A stretch of DNA of 64,000 bases from Coffea arabica (taxonomy: Eukaryota > Streptophyta > Magnoliopsida > Gentianales > Rubiaceae): NCBI RefSeq assembly GCF_036785885.1, contig NC_092320.1, positions 14,199,557 through 14,263,556 of the forward strand, written 5' to 3'. Position numbers and translations under genes: made by a program. The notes beneath the pieces are model-generated. The model searched no databases, was not told where the DNA came from, and saw only the letters and a program-made list of their open reading frames with translations. Below, piece by piece: positions 13,663-25,057 of the stretch. How positions within the stretch are numbered: position 1 is the stretch's first letter; each line of letters begins with the position of its first letter.

Positions 13663-14174
13663 AGAAGATGAATAAAGGGGAGAAAATAAGCTAAAACACA
13701 CTCCAATAATGAACTCAAAGACAAGCTATAGCTCAAGCTAAAACACACTCCACGAATAAAAAAAAATGAGCTTCTGATACATCAAGTGAGAAAAAATATG
13801 CCTCTACTTCATCATTTTGTAAGAAATAGCAAGTCAAGATTGGATGGTACTTGTGGTTATTGAATGCATCAGTACTCTGTACTCTGTCATATAATAAGTT
13901 ACAATAATCTGCACTTACACTACAGGACCTAGCATTGAAATGCATTTGGCTGGACATTTCAACAGAAGGGACTGTGACTTATGCATAACCATGATATGCT
14001 ACTGGAAGAATATCCTTCAGACATATAATCAATTAAACGTGGTTAAGAGGTCTCTCAACAAGGGCCGAGCTTTGGGGTTCCCAAACTTGTATTGCCAGTC
14101 ACAATTAATACATTTACCATCTCAGGAAACCTTCACGGAGCAGCCTTAAGTACCACCTCCAAACATTAATCTTT

Positions 14175-14262
14175 CAAACCCTGGTGTATTTACAAGAAAA
14201 GAATGCTGTAATGGTCTTCAAACCCTAGTATATTTACAAGAAATCATGCTGCAATGGCCTTA
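14175..14262 (+). repeat. 44-bp tandem duplication downstream of the PPR gene
   Basis: A unit beginning caaaccctggtgtatttac at 14175 is followed directly by a diverged copy at 14219 (caaaccctagtatatttac). No coding role is seen. Confidence 0.6.
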
Positions 14263-14549
14263 TCACCAGTGCCAATAAGGAGGAAATTCAATTAAGTCAG
14301 TACATTAATATCTTAACACACTATTCTGATATAGCTTAAGCCCACTCTAGAATAAACCTGGCATGTATCCAGCTTAACATCATTAGAGGGTGAATGATTG
14401 CAACGATATTCATTCTATCTACCGAGACACATTGATTCTTCCATCACCTGTGCCTGAGTATGATAGCTTGCTGTAGGCTTTTGGTTGTCATTTGATTTTA
14501 CCCCACAACTAACATTGTCCTAGCAAGATAGGAATCTTCATTGTCCAAA

Positions 14550-16832
14550 TTATGTAACTTCTACCATGAAGTCTTCATGGTTTGGACTTAATAATAGTTC
14601 TCTGATTTCCTTGCTCAAATTGTTTGTAACCAACACTACATCATCATATTGGGGATGACAAACGTGGCCTCTGAAAAATGTCATGATTGTTCCATGCAAT
14701 TCAATGAAACTCCAACCTGGAACCTTTTTCAAACCAAGAGATTTCATCTGGCCCCAAGCTTCACCTACACCATCCCAATCGGCCATTGAAGCATAGTTGT
14801 GTGCCAATTGCACATATTTTCCAGGATCTACAGGCTTCAGAAGTGAAATTTCTTTTGCAACAGTATCAGCAAGCTCCGTCTTTCTTTTTGTTCGACATGC
14901 ATCAAGTATAATGCCCAAAACATCAGCCATTGGTTCAGGAAACATTTTCTTATAAAAGTCATAGGCATCTTCTACCCTACCTGCTCGGCAAAGGAGATCA
15001 ACAATGCACCCATTGTGCTCAAATTCAGGTTCAATCCGGAAATCATTTATCATAGACTCAAACAACCTTATTCCCTGGTCAATAAGCCCATTATGGCTGC
15101 AGGCATAGAGAATGGATAAGAAAATAGTAGGGTTTGGCTTGAATCCATCTCGCAGACACCTTGAGTACATCTCCAAAGCAGTTTCTCCTTGGCCATGACT
15201 ACCATAACCCGCAATAATTGTACTCCACGAAACAATGTCATGCTGTGGCATGTTATCAAAACACTTCCTAGCAATAGCCAAGTTACCGCATTTACAATAC
15301 ATATCAACCAAAGCTGTGTCAATCCTAATGCATGGCCCAAGACAGCTTCTAATGACAAAGGTGTGAATCCACTTCCCTTGCTGGTATGCCCCTATAGAAG
15401 CACAAGCTTGAAGAAGACAGACAACACTGACTGAATCAGGCTTTATAAGAGCTGTTCTCATTTCATTAAACAAACAGAACGCTTCTCTTAATTTCCCATT
15501 TTGAGCATTAGCAGCAACAATTGCATTCCAGGATACAACATCTCTTTCCTGCATCATCTGAAAAACCACAAAACTTTGATCTAGGTAGCCACACTTCGCA
15601 TACATAGTAACAAGTGCATTTTGGAAAGGAACATCAACAGCTATATTTTGCCTCATGATATAGCCATGAAGTGAAGTCCCCAGCTTATATGACACCAACT
15701 GAGCACAAGCTGCAATAGCACTCGCCAATGTAGCACTGGATGGCATCACTCCAGAAATTAACATCAGCCTAAAGACTTCCAATGCTTTATCAGCACGCTC
15801 ATTCTGTACAAGCCCTGATATCATTGTTGTCCACATAACCACATCCTTTTCTTTTGCTGTGTCAAAAATTCTGTGCGCATCGTTCACATTGCTTTGTTTC
15901 AGATACATTCCCATCAATGCGGTTTCAACATGGGCACTTGATCCAAGACCAGCAGAGAGTATCTGTCCATGTACTGCTTTTCCCAATCTGATATTATCCT
16001 CTTTAGCAATTGTAGGAATCAATGATGTAAAAGTCTGTTGATCAGGTTCCATACCAGAAATTCTCATCCTATCTAAAAGCTCTAAAATCTCACTCATATT
16101 CCCAACTAAAGCATAAACTGAAATCAAAGAATTCCATGAAACAAGATCTTTGTCGTTCATTAATTCAAACAAGTTTCTAGCATCTTCTACTCTTCCACAT
16201 TTCCCATACACGTTCAACATGCCATTGATCAGAGCTACGTTAAACTCAAGTCCACACTTCACCACTGAAGGATGTAAACATTTCAGCTGATCACTCTCTG
16301 AAATCCCAGAAAGCATATTTAGAACAGTAACAGCGCTGGGTTTTATTCCTTCATATTGCATTTTTTTATACATAAAGAACGCAGAATCAATATCACCAGC
16401 TCGTGAATAACTCCCGACGATAGCAGTCCACGGAACAATATCTCTCACAGGCATTGCATCAAACACTTTTCGAGCACTGCTAATATGTCCTAATTTTGAA
16501 TATAAAGTTATCAAAGAAGTTGCAATATAAGGATCTGAAGAGAACCCATTAACGATAACATGTTGGTGGAAACAGAGTCCTTGAGATTGAAGGTTAAGCG
16601 CAGTGCAGGCTTTAAGGAGACTCGAATAAGTAAAGGAGTCTGGAGCAACACAGGATTTCAGCATTGATATATAAGTCCAGAGAACTTGGTGGGGTTCTCC
16701 TACCGAGGAAAGCCGGTTTAGTTTCGAGTTAAATGACTTGGTAGCTGCAGTTGCCGTGGCGGAGGGTGGAAGTTGTAGGGGTGGCGGTGGCATTAAAGTA
16801 CGAAAAATATGGGGTCTAACTTTGTTGTTCAT
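14550..16832 (-). CDS. PLS-class pentatricopeptide repeat protein (At4g04370-like, E type)
   Basis: Intronless 760-residue ORF, intact from ATG at 16832. PPR proteins bind organellar RNA sequence-specifically. PLS-class members with an E domain usually guide C-to-U editing in mitochondria or plastids. After a variable, hydroxylated, Pro-rich N-terminus (1-45, possible transit peptide) come about fifteen repeats to about residue 620. Diagnostic repeat phrases include DIVPWTAIVGSYSRAG, DVVSWNAIVAANAQNG and TALVDMYCKCGN. An E/E+ region follows (ILDACRTKRKTELAD, LKKVPGWSFIE). There is no DYW deaminase domain, so editing would need a DYW partner. Order and wording of the repeats match Arabidopsis At4g04370 as I recall it. 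It stands alone between LINE-A and LINE-B. Confidence 0.93.
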   Translation of the reverse strand: MNNKVRPHIFRTLMPPPPLQLPPSATATAATKSFNSKLNRLSSVGEPHQVLWTYISMLKSCVAPDSFTYSSLLKACTALNLQSQGLCFHQHVIVNGFSSDPYIATSLITLYSKLGHISSARKVFDAMPVRDIVPWTAIVGSYSRAGDIDSAFFMYKKMQYEGIKPSAVTVLNMLSGISESDQLKCLHPSVVKCGLEFNVALINGMLNVYGKCGRVEDARNLFELMNDKDLVSWNSLISVYALVGNMSEILELLDRMRISGMEPDQQTFTSLIPTIAKEDNIRLGKAVHGQILSAGLGSSAHVETALMGMYLKQSNVNDAHRIFDTAKEKDVVMWTTMISGLVQNERADKALEVFRLMLISGVMPSSATLASAIAACAQLVSYKLGTSLHGYIMRQNIAVDVPFQNALVTMYAKCGYLDQSFVVFQMMQERDVVSWNAIVAANAQNGKLREAFCLFNEMRTALIKPDSVSVVCLLQACASIGAYQQGKWIHTFVIRSCLGPCIRIDTALVDMYCKCGNLAIARKCFDNMPQHDIVSWSTIIAGYGSHGQGETALEMYSRCLRDGFKPNPTIFLSILYACSHNGLIDQGIRLFESMINDFRIEPEFEHNGCIVDLLCRAGRVEDAYDFYKKMFPEPMADVLGIILDACRTKRKTELADTVAKEISLLKPVDPGKYVQLAHNYASMADWDGVGEAWGQMKSLGLKKVPGWSFIELHGTIMTFFRGHVCHPQYDDVVLVTNNLSKEIRELLLSPNHEDFMVEVT

Positions 16833-17820
16833 CTTTTCTGGTATAAACTTGGATCAGCAGACGGCTTCATAGTTACCCTCCATTGGAATTTATACCTTCA
16901 AAAGAAAAGCATGATACTCGAGACTACAAAAAACTTGAGACACAATAATAACTTTATAATTGCAATATCCCAAATTTTTTGAGGTTAAGGTGATTGATCG
17001 TGTAGAACTGAACCTCATTTCTTTCAGTTCCCCCAAGGTTGAGTTGTTATTCATTAAAAGTACAACGCCCAGAAAAAATTTCAAGCTAAATAAAGTGAAT
17101 CACTCATCTGGGAGAAACCTCGGAAACAAAAGTGACAACTAGAAAATGGTAGACTCAGTGAGTAAAAGAACAGATTTTTATTGTATCCGCCCTCAAACAA
17201 AACATCTTTCAGCCGACGACTGAGCAGACAATTTCCTTGCAGTCAAAACAAAGTGCAGCAATGGAGCTGGACGAGCATGTTTCAACTGAATTGATTGATA
17301 TTGGACCAACGATTAAAATATTCACATCTTGACTAGGTAGGCTTTGCTATCCCAATTTGTTCATTTCCAGTTCTTTATAAAATCCCTCTTACATGACATG
17401 ATTATTAGTACTTTTTCTAAGCGAAACTGTATGAATATTTGCATCTTCATTTAAAGAAGCAAGAAATCATACAGGACATGTAAATAATCTATTTTTTATG
17501 CAAATGAAGGTCGTAATCGTAATGAAATAAGGTGTGATTTATCCTCAGAAAAAACAAGCCCAAGGAACCATGATTTATTTTTTTCTGGTTTGCGTTGCGT
17601 TTGTCGCACTACTTTTTTATATAGTCATAACCTTCCGAGTCTAAAATCAGGGAGTGAGTGACCAACTTGTCAAAGATAAATATGCTATAGGAAAGAATTG
17701 CACTTTCCCCCCAACCCACTAGGCCAAGAGCTCAAATCCCCCACGTACAATTAGAAAAATCGGGAGCTCGGACATTTGCAGGCTAAAAAAATTCAGAAGA
17801 AGTTGTACACTAATACACCC
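16833..17820. other. Intergenic region between the PPR gene and LINE-B
   Basis: Probably contains the PPR promoter next to 16833. I see no ORF, RNA gene or clear repeat. LINE-B's 5' UTR probably starts at the right end, but no target-site duplication marks it. Confidence 0.4.
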
Positions 17821-18364
17821 TTTGTAAGAATCTCTCTCTCATGAGAGCTCCTTTCTCTCTCTAGTAGAGAACTTTTCCCCCTCGTGGGTGGTTAAACAAC
17901 TTTAGCCTCCAAAATTTAAATTTCCCATAGTTTGGCTGGCCATATCTCCTCACATTGCGAGCCATAATCTTAAGTGATCTGTTCGCGGTGATTAACAATG
18001 GATAATTTTCAGGATTCAATCACTTTGATTCTGGTTTTGATCTGTGGTACCTGAGTTTTCCTATTCGTAGGAGTCTTATAGCGGTAGCATCTTATTAACC
18101 TTTAATTGCGAAGCTCGGCTTGCGTTAGGTTGTGCTCAGATCTTTTTTAGTAGTTTTGTTTCTTTCTCTAGTACTCGTGTCTATTCAGATTCAGTGATAC
18201 TCTTTGCTGTTGATTTCGGTTTTCAATTTCTAGTGGTAGATCGTCTGCTTTCTGGTAGCCGTTTCTGCTAACTGTTTTTGCTGTTTTTCTAGCTTCATCT
18301 TGGAACTGGAGAGCTGAAGTTCGTGGCCTGTGATTTGCGGCGAGGTTCCCTGGGTATTGCATCA

Positions 18365-19825
18365 ATGGCTGAGGAGCTGGAAGACGTGTTGAGGAAATTT
18401 GATTTGTCAGAAAAGGAGGTGGCATGCATTCAAATTGAAGGGGAAGATACTTTCCAGGGAGTGGAGATCTGTCGGATGAGCATTATTGGCAAAGTGATTG
18501 GGGAAAAAGTGGCAAATATCACAGGTATTAAGAGCTTTACCAGTAATATGTGGATGTTTGCCAAGAACGTGAAGGTTGTAGAAATAGGAGTTAATTTGTT
18601 TCAGTTTATATTCATAAATCAGAATGATATGGATAGAATTTTAAATGGGAGGCCATGGGTGTATGATAATTTACCTCTTCTTGTTATCCCTTGGAAGGAG
18701 GGAATTGAAAAAGATGCTAAAGCTTTTAGTAAAACTTGGATTTGGGTGCAGATCTGGAATCTCCCAATTCATTGGATAACTAAAGAAATTGGTCGTAAGA
18801 TAGGAGGAGTTTTTGACTCAGTTAAAGAGGTCATCATTCCTAATGGTGGGGGTAAAGATGGTAAGCACTTGAAAATCTTAGTGGAAATTGATATTGAACA
18901 ACCATTGCTAAGGGGAACTACGGTTAGGATGAATGGGGCAATGAAATGGATTGAGTTTAGGTATGAGAGATGTCCTGATTTCTGTTATTATTGCGGGAAG
19001 TTGGGGCATAATGAGAAAAATTGTAAAATGAAAGGCAACTATCTGGATAGGGAAACACAATTTGGAGCCTGGATGCGAGTTAGTAATGCTAGGAGTCCAA
19101 AAAAACAAAATAAAACATATTCAAAATATGAAGGGGATGCTGGAGAGTTTATTAGGACTAAGGGTAATGGGAATGTGGTTAACAACTTATTTTTGACATG
19201 GGGGGGAGGTGAGGACACCTGGAATGGGCAAGAGGGGAATGGAAGTGCGAGCAATACAATGTGTAAGGAAATCCTCCCAGATGATGATGCTGTTGAACAA
19301 CACAGGACACTCTGTGTGGGGAATGAGGGAGGAGAGGGAGTGGGGGGACAGGTAGGGGATAAGGAATCAGGTAAACACCTGAAGTTGGGAGGGGAGTCCT
19401 CAGATTTCAATATAGAAGGGGAGGGGGAGCTGAGTTATGGTGAGGGGAGAATGGAACAATTGGAGAAGGCAGAGGATGACACTATATGGATTGATGGGGG
19501 GCAGGAGGAGAAAAGGATGAGTAAGAGCAAGGGAAGGGAGGAGGGAAAAGGAAAGGGTACTGGGAAATATAAGGGTAGTAGGGGATGGAGGAGGTTGGTG
19601 CAGGAAGTGGGAAGGAGAGTGCCTTTGGGAGATAAAAACTCTGGAATGGAGATAGAGAAGGATTCTGGGAAAAGGAAACAGGGGGACACACATGGGAAGG
19701 AGAATTATGGGGAGCTGGTGAGGGGGGATCAGAAAAAGCTTAAGGGGATGGAAGGGGTTGTAGGTAGAGAGGATCTTCTGAAGGTGGTGGAGCCCAATCT
19801 TAATGGGGCTCCCAACCCTCAATGA
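18365..19825 (+). CDS. LINE-B ORF1, gag-like zinc-knuckle protein
   Basis: 486-residue intact ORF; the reading frame is open upstream to a GTG at 18323, but ATG at 18365 (MAEELEDVLRKFDLSEKEV) is the natural start. The N-terminal half is a DUF4283-type region found in plant LINE and gag-like proteins (IWVQIWNLPIHWITKEIG). A CX2CX4HX4C zinc knuckle follows (CYYCGKLGHNEKNC, about residues 206-219). The C-terminal half is low-complexity, rich in Gly, Glu and Lys. The expected role is binding element RNA in the retrotransposition particle. Its stop codon overlaps the ORF2 start as ATGA. It is a transposon gene, not a host gene. Confidence 0.85.
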   Translation: MAEELEDVLRKFDLSEKEVACIQIEGEDTFQGVEICRMSIIGKVIGEKVANITGIKSFTSNMWMFAKNVKVVEIGVNLFQFIFINQNDMDRILNGRPWVYDNLPLLVIPWKEGIEKDAKAFSKTWIWVQIWNLPIHWITKEIGRKIGGVFDSVKEVIIPNGGGKDGKHLKILVEIDIEQPLLRGTTVRMNGAMKWIEFRYERCPDFCYYCGKLGHNEKNCKMKGNYLDRETQFGAWMRVSNARSPKKQNKTYSKYEGDAGEFIRTKGNGNVVNNLFLTWGGGEDTWNGQEGNGSASNTMCKEILPDDDAVEQHRTLCVGNEGGEGVGGQVGDKESGKHLKLGGESSDFNIEGEGELSYGEGRMEQLEKAEDDTIWIDGGQEEKRMSKSKGREEGKGKGTGKYKGSRGWRRLVQEVGRRVPLGDKNSGMEIEKDSGKRKQGDTHGKENYGELVRGDQKKLKGMEGVVGREDLLKVVEPNLNGAPNPQ

Positions 19826-22800
19826 GAGCTGTGGTGTGGAACTGTCGAGGTGCTGGGAGCCCCTTGACAGTTTCCCAACTTGAGGAGGTTGTGAGACTCC
19901 ACTCCCCTGAGGTAATTTTCTTAGCTAAAACTAAAAATAAAAAAGATGTTATGATTAAGATGAAGAGGAGATTGAAGTATGACAGTCTGTTTGTTGTTGA
20001 ACCCAGAGGTAAGGCTGGAGGCTTGGCTGTACTTTGGAGAAAGGAGATAGAAATTAGGAGAGTTTTGTCCACTGAGTTTACTATAGAGCTTAATGTGGTA
20101 GGGAAAGGGAATGAGGCATATTGGTGGTTTATTGGGGTCTATGCTAGTAGTACTGATCAGGTAAGAGCACATCAGTGGAAAGTTATAGAAAATAAATCAA
20201 CTATATGGGGTTCGAATTGGATCCTAGCAGGGGATATGAATGATATTATGTCTGGGGATGAGAAATGGGGTAGGAAGCTGAGAAGTGAGAATAGTTTTAG
20301 AGATTTTAGGAAATTTGTTAATGACAACCAGTTGATAGATATAGGTTATGAGGGGATCCCCTGGACCTGGTGTAATAATTGGGAGGAGGATGGGGAGGTC
20401 AAGGAAAGGTTAGATAGAATTCTGTGCAGTTGGGATTGGAGAAGGGAGCATGGAGCATGGTAAAGCTAAGTGTGTGCACTTGCAGAATGAGGCTTCTGAC
20501 CACTGTATGTTGCTCTTGGATACTGAGCCAAAGCACAGAAAGTGGAAACATAGGTTTTCCTTTGATAAAAATTGGGTGCAGCATAAGGAGGTTAGGGGCA
20601 TTATTGCTTCAGCATGGGGGAAACAGCAGAGGGGGTCTAGGGGTTTTAGGCTAAAACAGAAAATTAAAGAGTGTAGGATGGCATTGTTACAGTGGAGGAG
20701 GCATTACAATGCCAATGTTAAAACACAAATATGGAGGATAAAGAAGGAAATAACTGAGGTTCATAGGGGACAGCAGGAAGATAAAAAGGGTAGGTTGAGT
20801 ACCCTGAAAAAACAACTCACTGAGGCTTACAGGCAGGAAGAAACTTACTGGGGGCAAAAAGCCAGAGTGCAATGGTTGAGGGAGGGGGACAGGAATACTA
20901 AGTATTTCCATACGGTGGTAGAGAGGAGAAGGAAAAGGAACAATATATCTACTCTGCAAAGGGAGAATGGTACTTGGTGTGAATCTGAGGGGGAGGTGAG
21001 AGATGAAATTAATGTGTATTTTGAGAAACTCTTCACATCCAGTAATCCAAGACAGGTTGATGCAATACTCAGTGGTATTCCTCAGGTAATCATAGCTCAG
21101 ATGAATAACAAGCTCACCAAACCAGTCTCTGAGATGAAAGTCAGGAAAGCTGTTTTTTCCTTACATCCCAATAAGGCCCCCGGACCTGATGGTATGACCC
21201 CCTTTTTCTTTCAGCATTTCTGGGATGTAATTAAAAATGATCTTATAGCAGCCATATCTAGCTTCTTTCATTCTGGTCATTTACTGAAGGCTATTAATGA
21301 GACTATTATCACCTTAATTCCAAAAGTTAAAGCTCCTATTTCTGTGTCCCAATATAGGCCCATCAGTTTATGTAATGTTGTGTATAGAATCATTTCTAAG
21401 ATCCTGGTTAATAGATTGAAACCTTTTCTGCAACACTGCATTAGTGGTAATCAGTCTACTTTTATTCCTGGCAGACAAATCATTGATAATATTGTGATTG
21501 CTCATGAAAGTATTCATTGTTTAAATCATAGACGAACTGGATCTAATGAGTTTATGGCTCTTAAACTAGATATGGCTAAAGCCTATGACAGAGTAAAATG
21601 ACCTTGTGTAGTCAAGATAATGGAAAAAATGGATTTCTGTCAGATTTGGATAAACTGAATCTTTAAATGTATGTCTTCTGTTGTATATTCTTTTAATGTG
21701 AATGGTGAGAAGATAGGTTTGGTTAAGCCTTCAAGAGGTATAAGGCAGGGGGACCCACTATCCCCATATCTATTTTTACTGGTGTCTGAGGGGCTCTCTA
21801 GCTTGCTGAAGCAAGCATTGAGCAACCATTGTCTGACTGGATTAAAGATTGCCAAAGCCAGTCCTGCTATTTCCCACTTGTTTTTTGCAGATGACACCCT
21901 TATCTTCTGTAGAGCCAGCATTAAGGAGGCTGAACAAGTGAAGAGGATCTTGGAGTTGTATGAAGCAGCATCAGGACAAAAGATTAACACAGATAAGTCA
22001 TCTATGTTCTTCAACAAAAACACTGAGGAAAGCAATAAGGCAGAGATCCTCAAATTATTGGGAGGAATGAAGCAGGTGGACCAGAGTAAGTATCTTGGGC
22101 TACCAATGGTGATTGGCAGATCTAAAAGACAAGTCTTCAATTATATCAAGGAAAAAGTGATGGGGAAGATCAAAGGGTGGAAAGAAAAGCTGTTGAGCCA
22201 GGCTGGGAAGAAAGTGCTGCTAAAGTCTGTGATACTAGCAATGCCTGCCTATGCTATGAGTTGCTGCAAGCTGCCTAAGAGCTTATGTTAGGATATAAGT
22301 GGTGAAATGGCTCGCTTTTGGTAAGGGGAGAGTGAGGGGAAGAGAAAGACTCACTGGGTGAGGTGGGGGAAGTTGGCTGAAATAAAAGGGAAAGGAGGTT
22401 TAGGCTTTAGGGACTTGCTGGATTTTAATAGTGCCATGCTAGCTAAGATGTTATGGAGAATTCTGACACAACCCAATCTGCTATTAAGCAAGGTGTTAAA
22501 GGGGAAATACTTCAAAGGGGAAGCAATTTGGAAGACACAGATAAAGGCAGGGGACTCTTGGATATGGAAGAGCATTATGAGTGCAAGGGAGGTGATGGAA
22601 AGAGTGGTTAGGAAGAAAGTTGGAGATGGCACAACTGTGGATATCTGGAAAGATAGGTGGATCCCAGGTGAAGGTACGAGTATGGTGGCCACTCCAATGC
22701 CTGCAGGTTGTAAAATCCTAAAGGTACATGAACTAATTCAGAACGGAAAGTGGAACAGAGCAATGATGGAAACTCTACTTAGTGAGGAAGACTGCAGGAA

Positions 22801-23134
22801 GATAGAAGGAATTCCAATTAGTTTATGTGCAGGGAAGGATAAGTTGGTGTGGCCATTTACAAAATCTGGGCAGTATTCTGTCAAAACAGGATATATGCTG
22901 GCCAGAGAAATGAGAGGGGAATGGAGAAGGAAGGAACAACATGAGACTAGTAATAGTAGGAATGAACCTAATTCTAAAGCTTGGAAGGTGCTGTGGGGTT
23001 TAGGTATTAAACATAAACTGAAACATTTTATATGGAGATGTTTACATGATGTATTACCAGTCAATGTGGTGATCAAAAGGAGAATTGGTAGTAGGGAGGA
23101 TAAATGCAGGTGCTGTGGGGAGGGGACAGAAACC

Positions 23135-23296
23135 TTGGAGCATATGTTCTTCTTTTGTAGACATTCTGAAAATATATGGAAGGCAGCTCCAATTAATTAG
23201 GATGGGCTTAAAGAGTTGGAGCATATGTTCTTCTTTTGTAGACATTCTGAAAATATATGGAAGGCAGCTCCAATTAATTGGGATAGGCTTAAAGAG
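23135..23296 (+). repeat. 81-bp in-frame tandem duplication inside LINE-B ORF2
   Basis: Copies at 23135-23215 and 23216-23296 are nearly identical and add exactly 27 codons. Two differences are visible near their ends. One turns TGG of the second copy into TAG in the first. The unit covers the EHMFFFCRHSENIW segment of the zf-RVT region. Confidence 0.9.
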
Positions 23297-23904
23297 TTTA
23301 GGCATAGTTTTTGGCATTGGTGGAATAGCTTGATGGATGCACAAGACAGAATAGAAGGGAAGAACCACATTGCTTTGACTGTGAACATACTTTGGCAGAT
23401 ATGAAAATCAAAGAACCAAGTACAGTTCAATGAGATGAGCAACTACCCAGGGAGAACAGCAGGTAAGGCTGTGCAGGAGTGGGCTGAACATAATGAGGTG
23501 AGGTATGGGGCTGATAATAAGGAGGTAATGGAGAAAGAACAGGGGGCAGGGATTAGCAGATGGTATCCACCCCCTCAGGGCTTTATAAAACTAAACACTG
23601 ATGCAGCCTTGGGGTTGAAGGATAGGAGGATTGGGTGGGGAGTAGTGGCCAGAAGGGAGGATGGGGAGATTGTAGGGGTTTGGGCAGGGAGGAGAGCAGA
23701 AATGGTATCCCAGCAGTTGAGGATTCCTTAGCTATCAGAAAAGCTGTGATAAAGGCTAAACTATGTGGCTGGAACAAAGTAGAGATACAATCTGATTGTA
23801 AATCCCTCCCTCTCGATTCTATTAAATTTATTATTTACAACGAGAAGTTCCCTCATAATATAGTTGTCTCTAGATGGATGTTAGCTTTGTTCGTTATGTT
23901 AGGC

Positions 23905-23912
23905 ATCACGAG
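23905..23912. repeat. 5' target-site duplication of hAT-1
   Basis: atcacgag, matching atcacgac at 25050-25057 in 7 of 8 positions. Eight base pairs is the hAT superfamily size. Confidence 0.7.
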
Positions 23913-25049
23913 TAGGGGTGAGAATCGAATTTGAATTCAGTAGGTTGAAATCGGTAATTTTCGGTAAATGATTCTGGAAATATTCAACTTAATTCGCATT
24001 CGAAATAGAAAATATCAAATCCGAATTCAATTCAAAAAACAGAAAGTTACCGATTTAACCGAATTCCAGGAAACTGCTTCTTTGACCATTTTCATCAGCA
24101 AACAGCACGTTACCATAACAAGGCAAATGCCCAATTAGAAACCATAAAGCAGAGCCAAATATCAAAAAGAGAAAGCACACGTTATCTCATGATTACTGAA
24201 AATTGGTTTGTCTGCCTACTTTCTTTTTTATCAATCCCATTGCCAAATTTCTTAAGCCTTACATCCGTTTTACTACCTCATCATTTTAGGAAACCCCAAG
24301 AGCTGGCCAGTGGATATACATTACAGAAGTCAATTGCCATTGATGAAGACTGCCCCCTCCTCCTCTCTTCCTCTGATGATTAATATTTCTGTCCTCACTT
24401 GAAAGACAAAAAATAGGAAACAAACAAAGAACTAAAGAATCCATGTCTAACCTCTTATTCAATGAGCAGTTCTAATTTTTAACCAAACCTTTAAATGGAC
24501 CGGCTGGAGGAGGTGTGACTTGCGAGGAGCCGGCTGGAGGAGGCTTAGCTGCTTAGGGTTTCTATCTTCAGTTGAGAAACCAGAAACAGAAAGCAGAAAG
24601 CAAAAGCAAGCAGAACGAGAAACGGACAAAGTTAGGGGTGAGCCTTCTGTAATTGAGGAGAGGAGAGGAGAAACTCAGAAACAGCTTAGGCTTTAGACTT
24701 CAGTGGGCGGTGGCGCAAAGGAACGAGAGAAAAAGGAGAGCAGAAATAGTGAAATTAGAAAGTGTACTAATTAGGGTACTGAAATTGGAACATAGATCCG
24801 GACATATTATTTCCTATTTAACTTTATTCGGAATTTCAAATTTGAAAACGGTAATATTTTACCGCTTTACAGAAATAAATTCGGATTCGGTAAATTCGAA
24901 TTCAAAAACTCCAAAACCATTTTTTATCCTAATTCGATTCTTACTAATTCGATATCACCGATTTACCGATTGAATTACCGACTTCGAATTATCAAATTTA
25001 AATCGATTTTGGTCGGTAATTCGATAATTACCGTAATTGCTCACCCCTA
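23913..25049. mobile_element. hAT-1: non-autonomous hAT-like DNA transposon
   Basis: 1137 bp bounded by inverted termini taggggtgag at the left and ctcacccta-like ctcacccct-a at the right, with a near-perfect 8-bp target-site duplication. Subterminal regions are full of short gaattcgg-like and ttaccg words in both orientations, as in hAT-derived elements. A 14-bp word ccggctggaggagg occurs twice around 24500-24540. No transposase is encoded, so movement would need an autonomous relative. It landed in the 3' part of LINE-B and is therefore younger than that LINE. Confidence 0.8.
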
Positions 25050-25057
25050 ATCACGAC
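25050..25057. repeat. 3' target-site duplication of hAT-1
   Basis: atcacgac; see the copy at 23905-23912, which differs only in the last base. Confidence 0.7.

Larger units (their letters stand above)
19822..23934 (+). pseudogene. LINE-B ORF2 (endonuclease, reverse transcriptase, zf-RVT, RNase H), degraded
   Basis: Starts at ATG 19822 in the ATGA overlap. Endonuclease: VVWNCRGAG at the N-terminus, GDMNDIM further on; the metal-binding Glu of the FL-ETK motif is Lys36 (codon AAA at 19927). Near 20440-20460 the frame shifts, and from about 20450 to 23731 a single frame holds reverse transcriptase (YRPISLCNVVYR, GIRQGDPLSPYLF, FADDTLIF) and zf-RVT (CRCCGEG, ETLEHMFFFC). It is broken by stops at 21599, 21656, 22289, 22322, 23198 and 23402. 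Five of these six sit at expected tryptophans. A second frameshift near 23700 moves the RNase H-like end (EDSLAIRKAVIKAKLCGWNK) to another frame. An 81-bp tandem duplication lies in the zinc region. Not functional. Confidence 0.88.

Noticed and set aside
15189..16041. Plus-strand ORFs inside the PPR gene
   Set aside because: Antisense shadows of the intact 760-residue PPR reading frame.
19039..19822. Long proline- and serine-rich ORFs on the minus strand opposite LINE-B ORF1
   Set aside because: They arise from the G- and A-rich composition of the ORF1 C-terminal half; several overlap in different frames.
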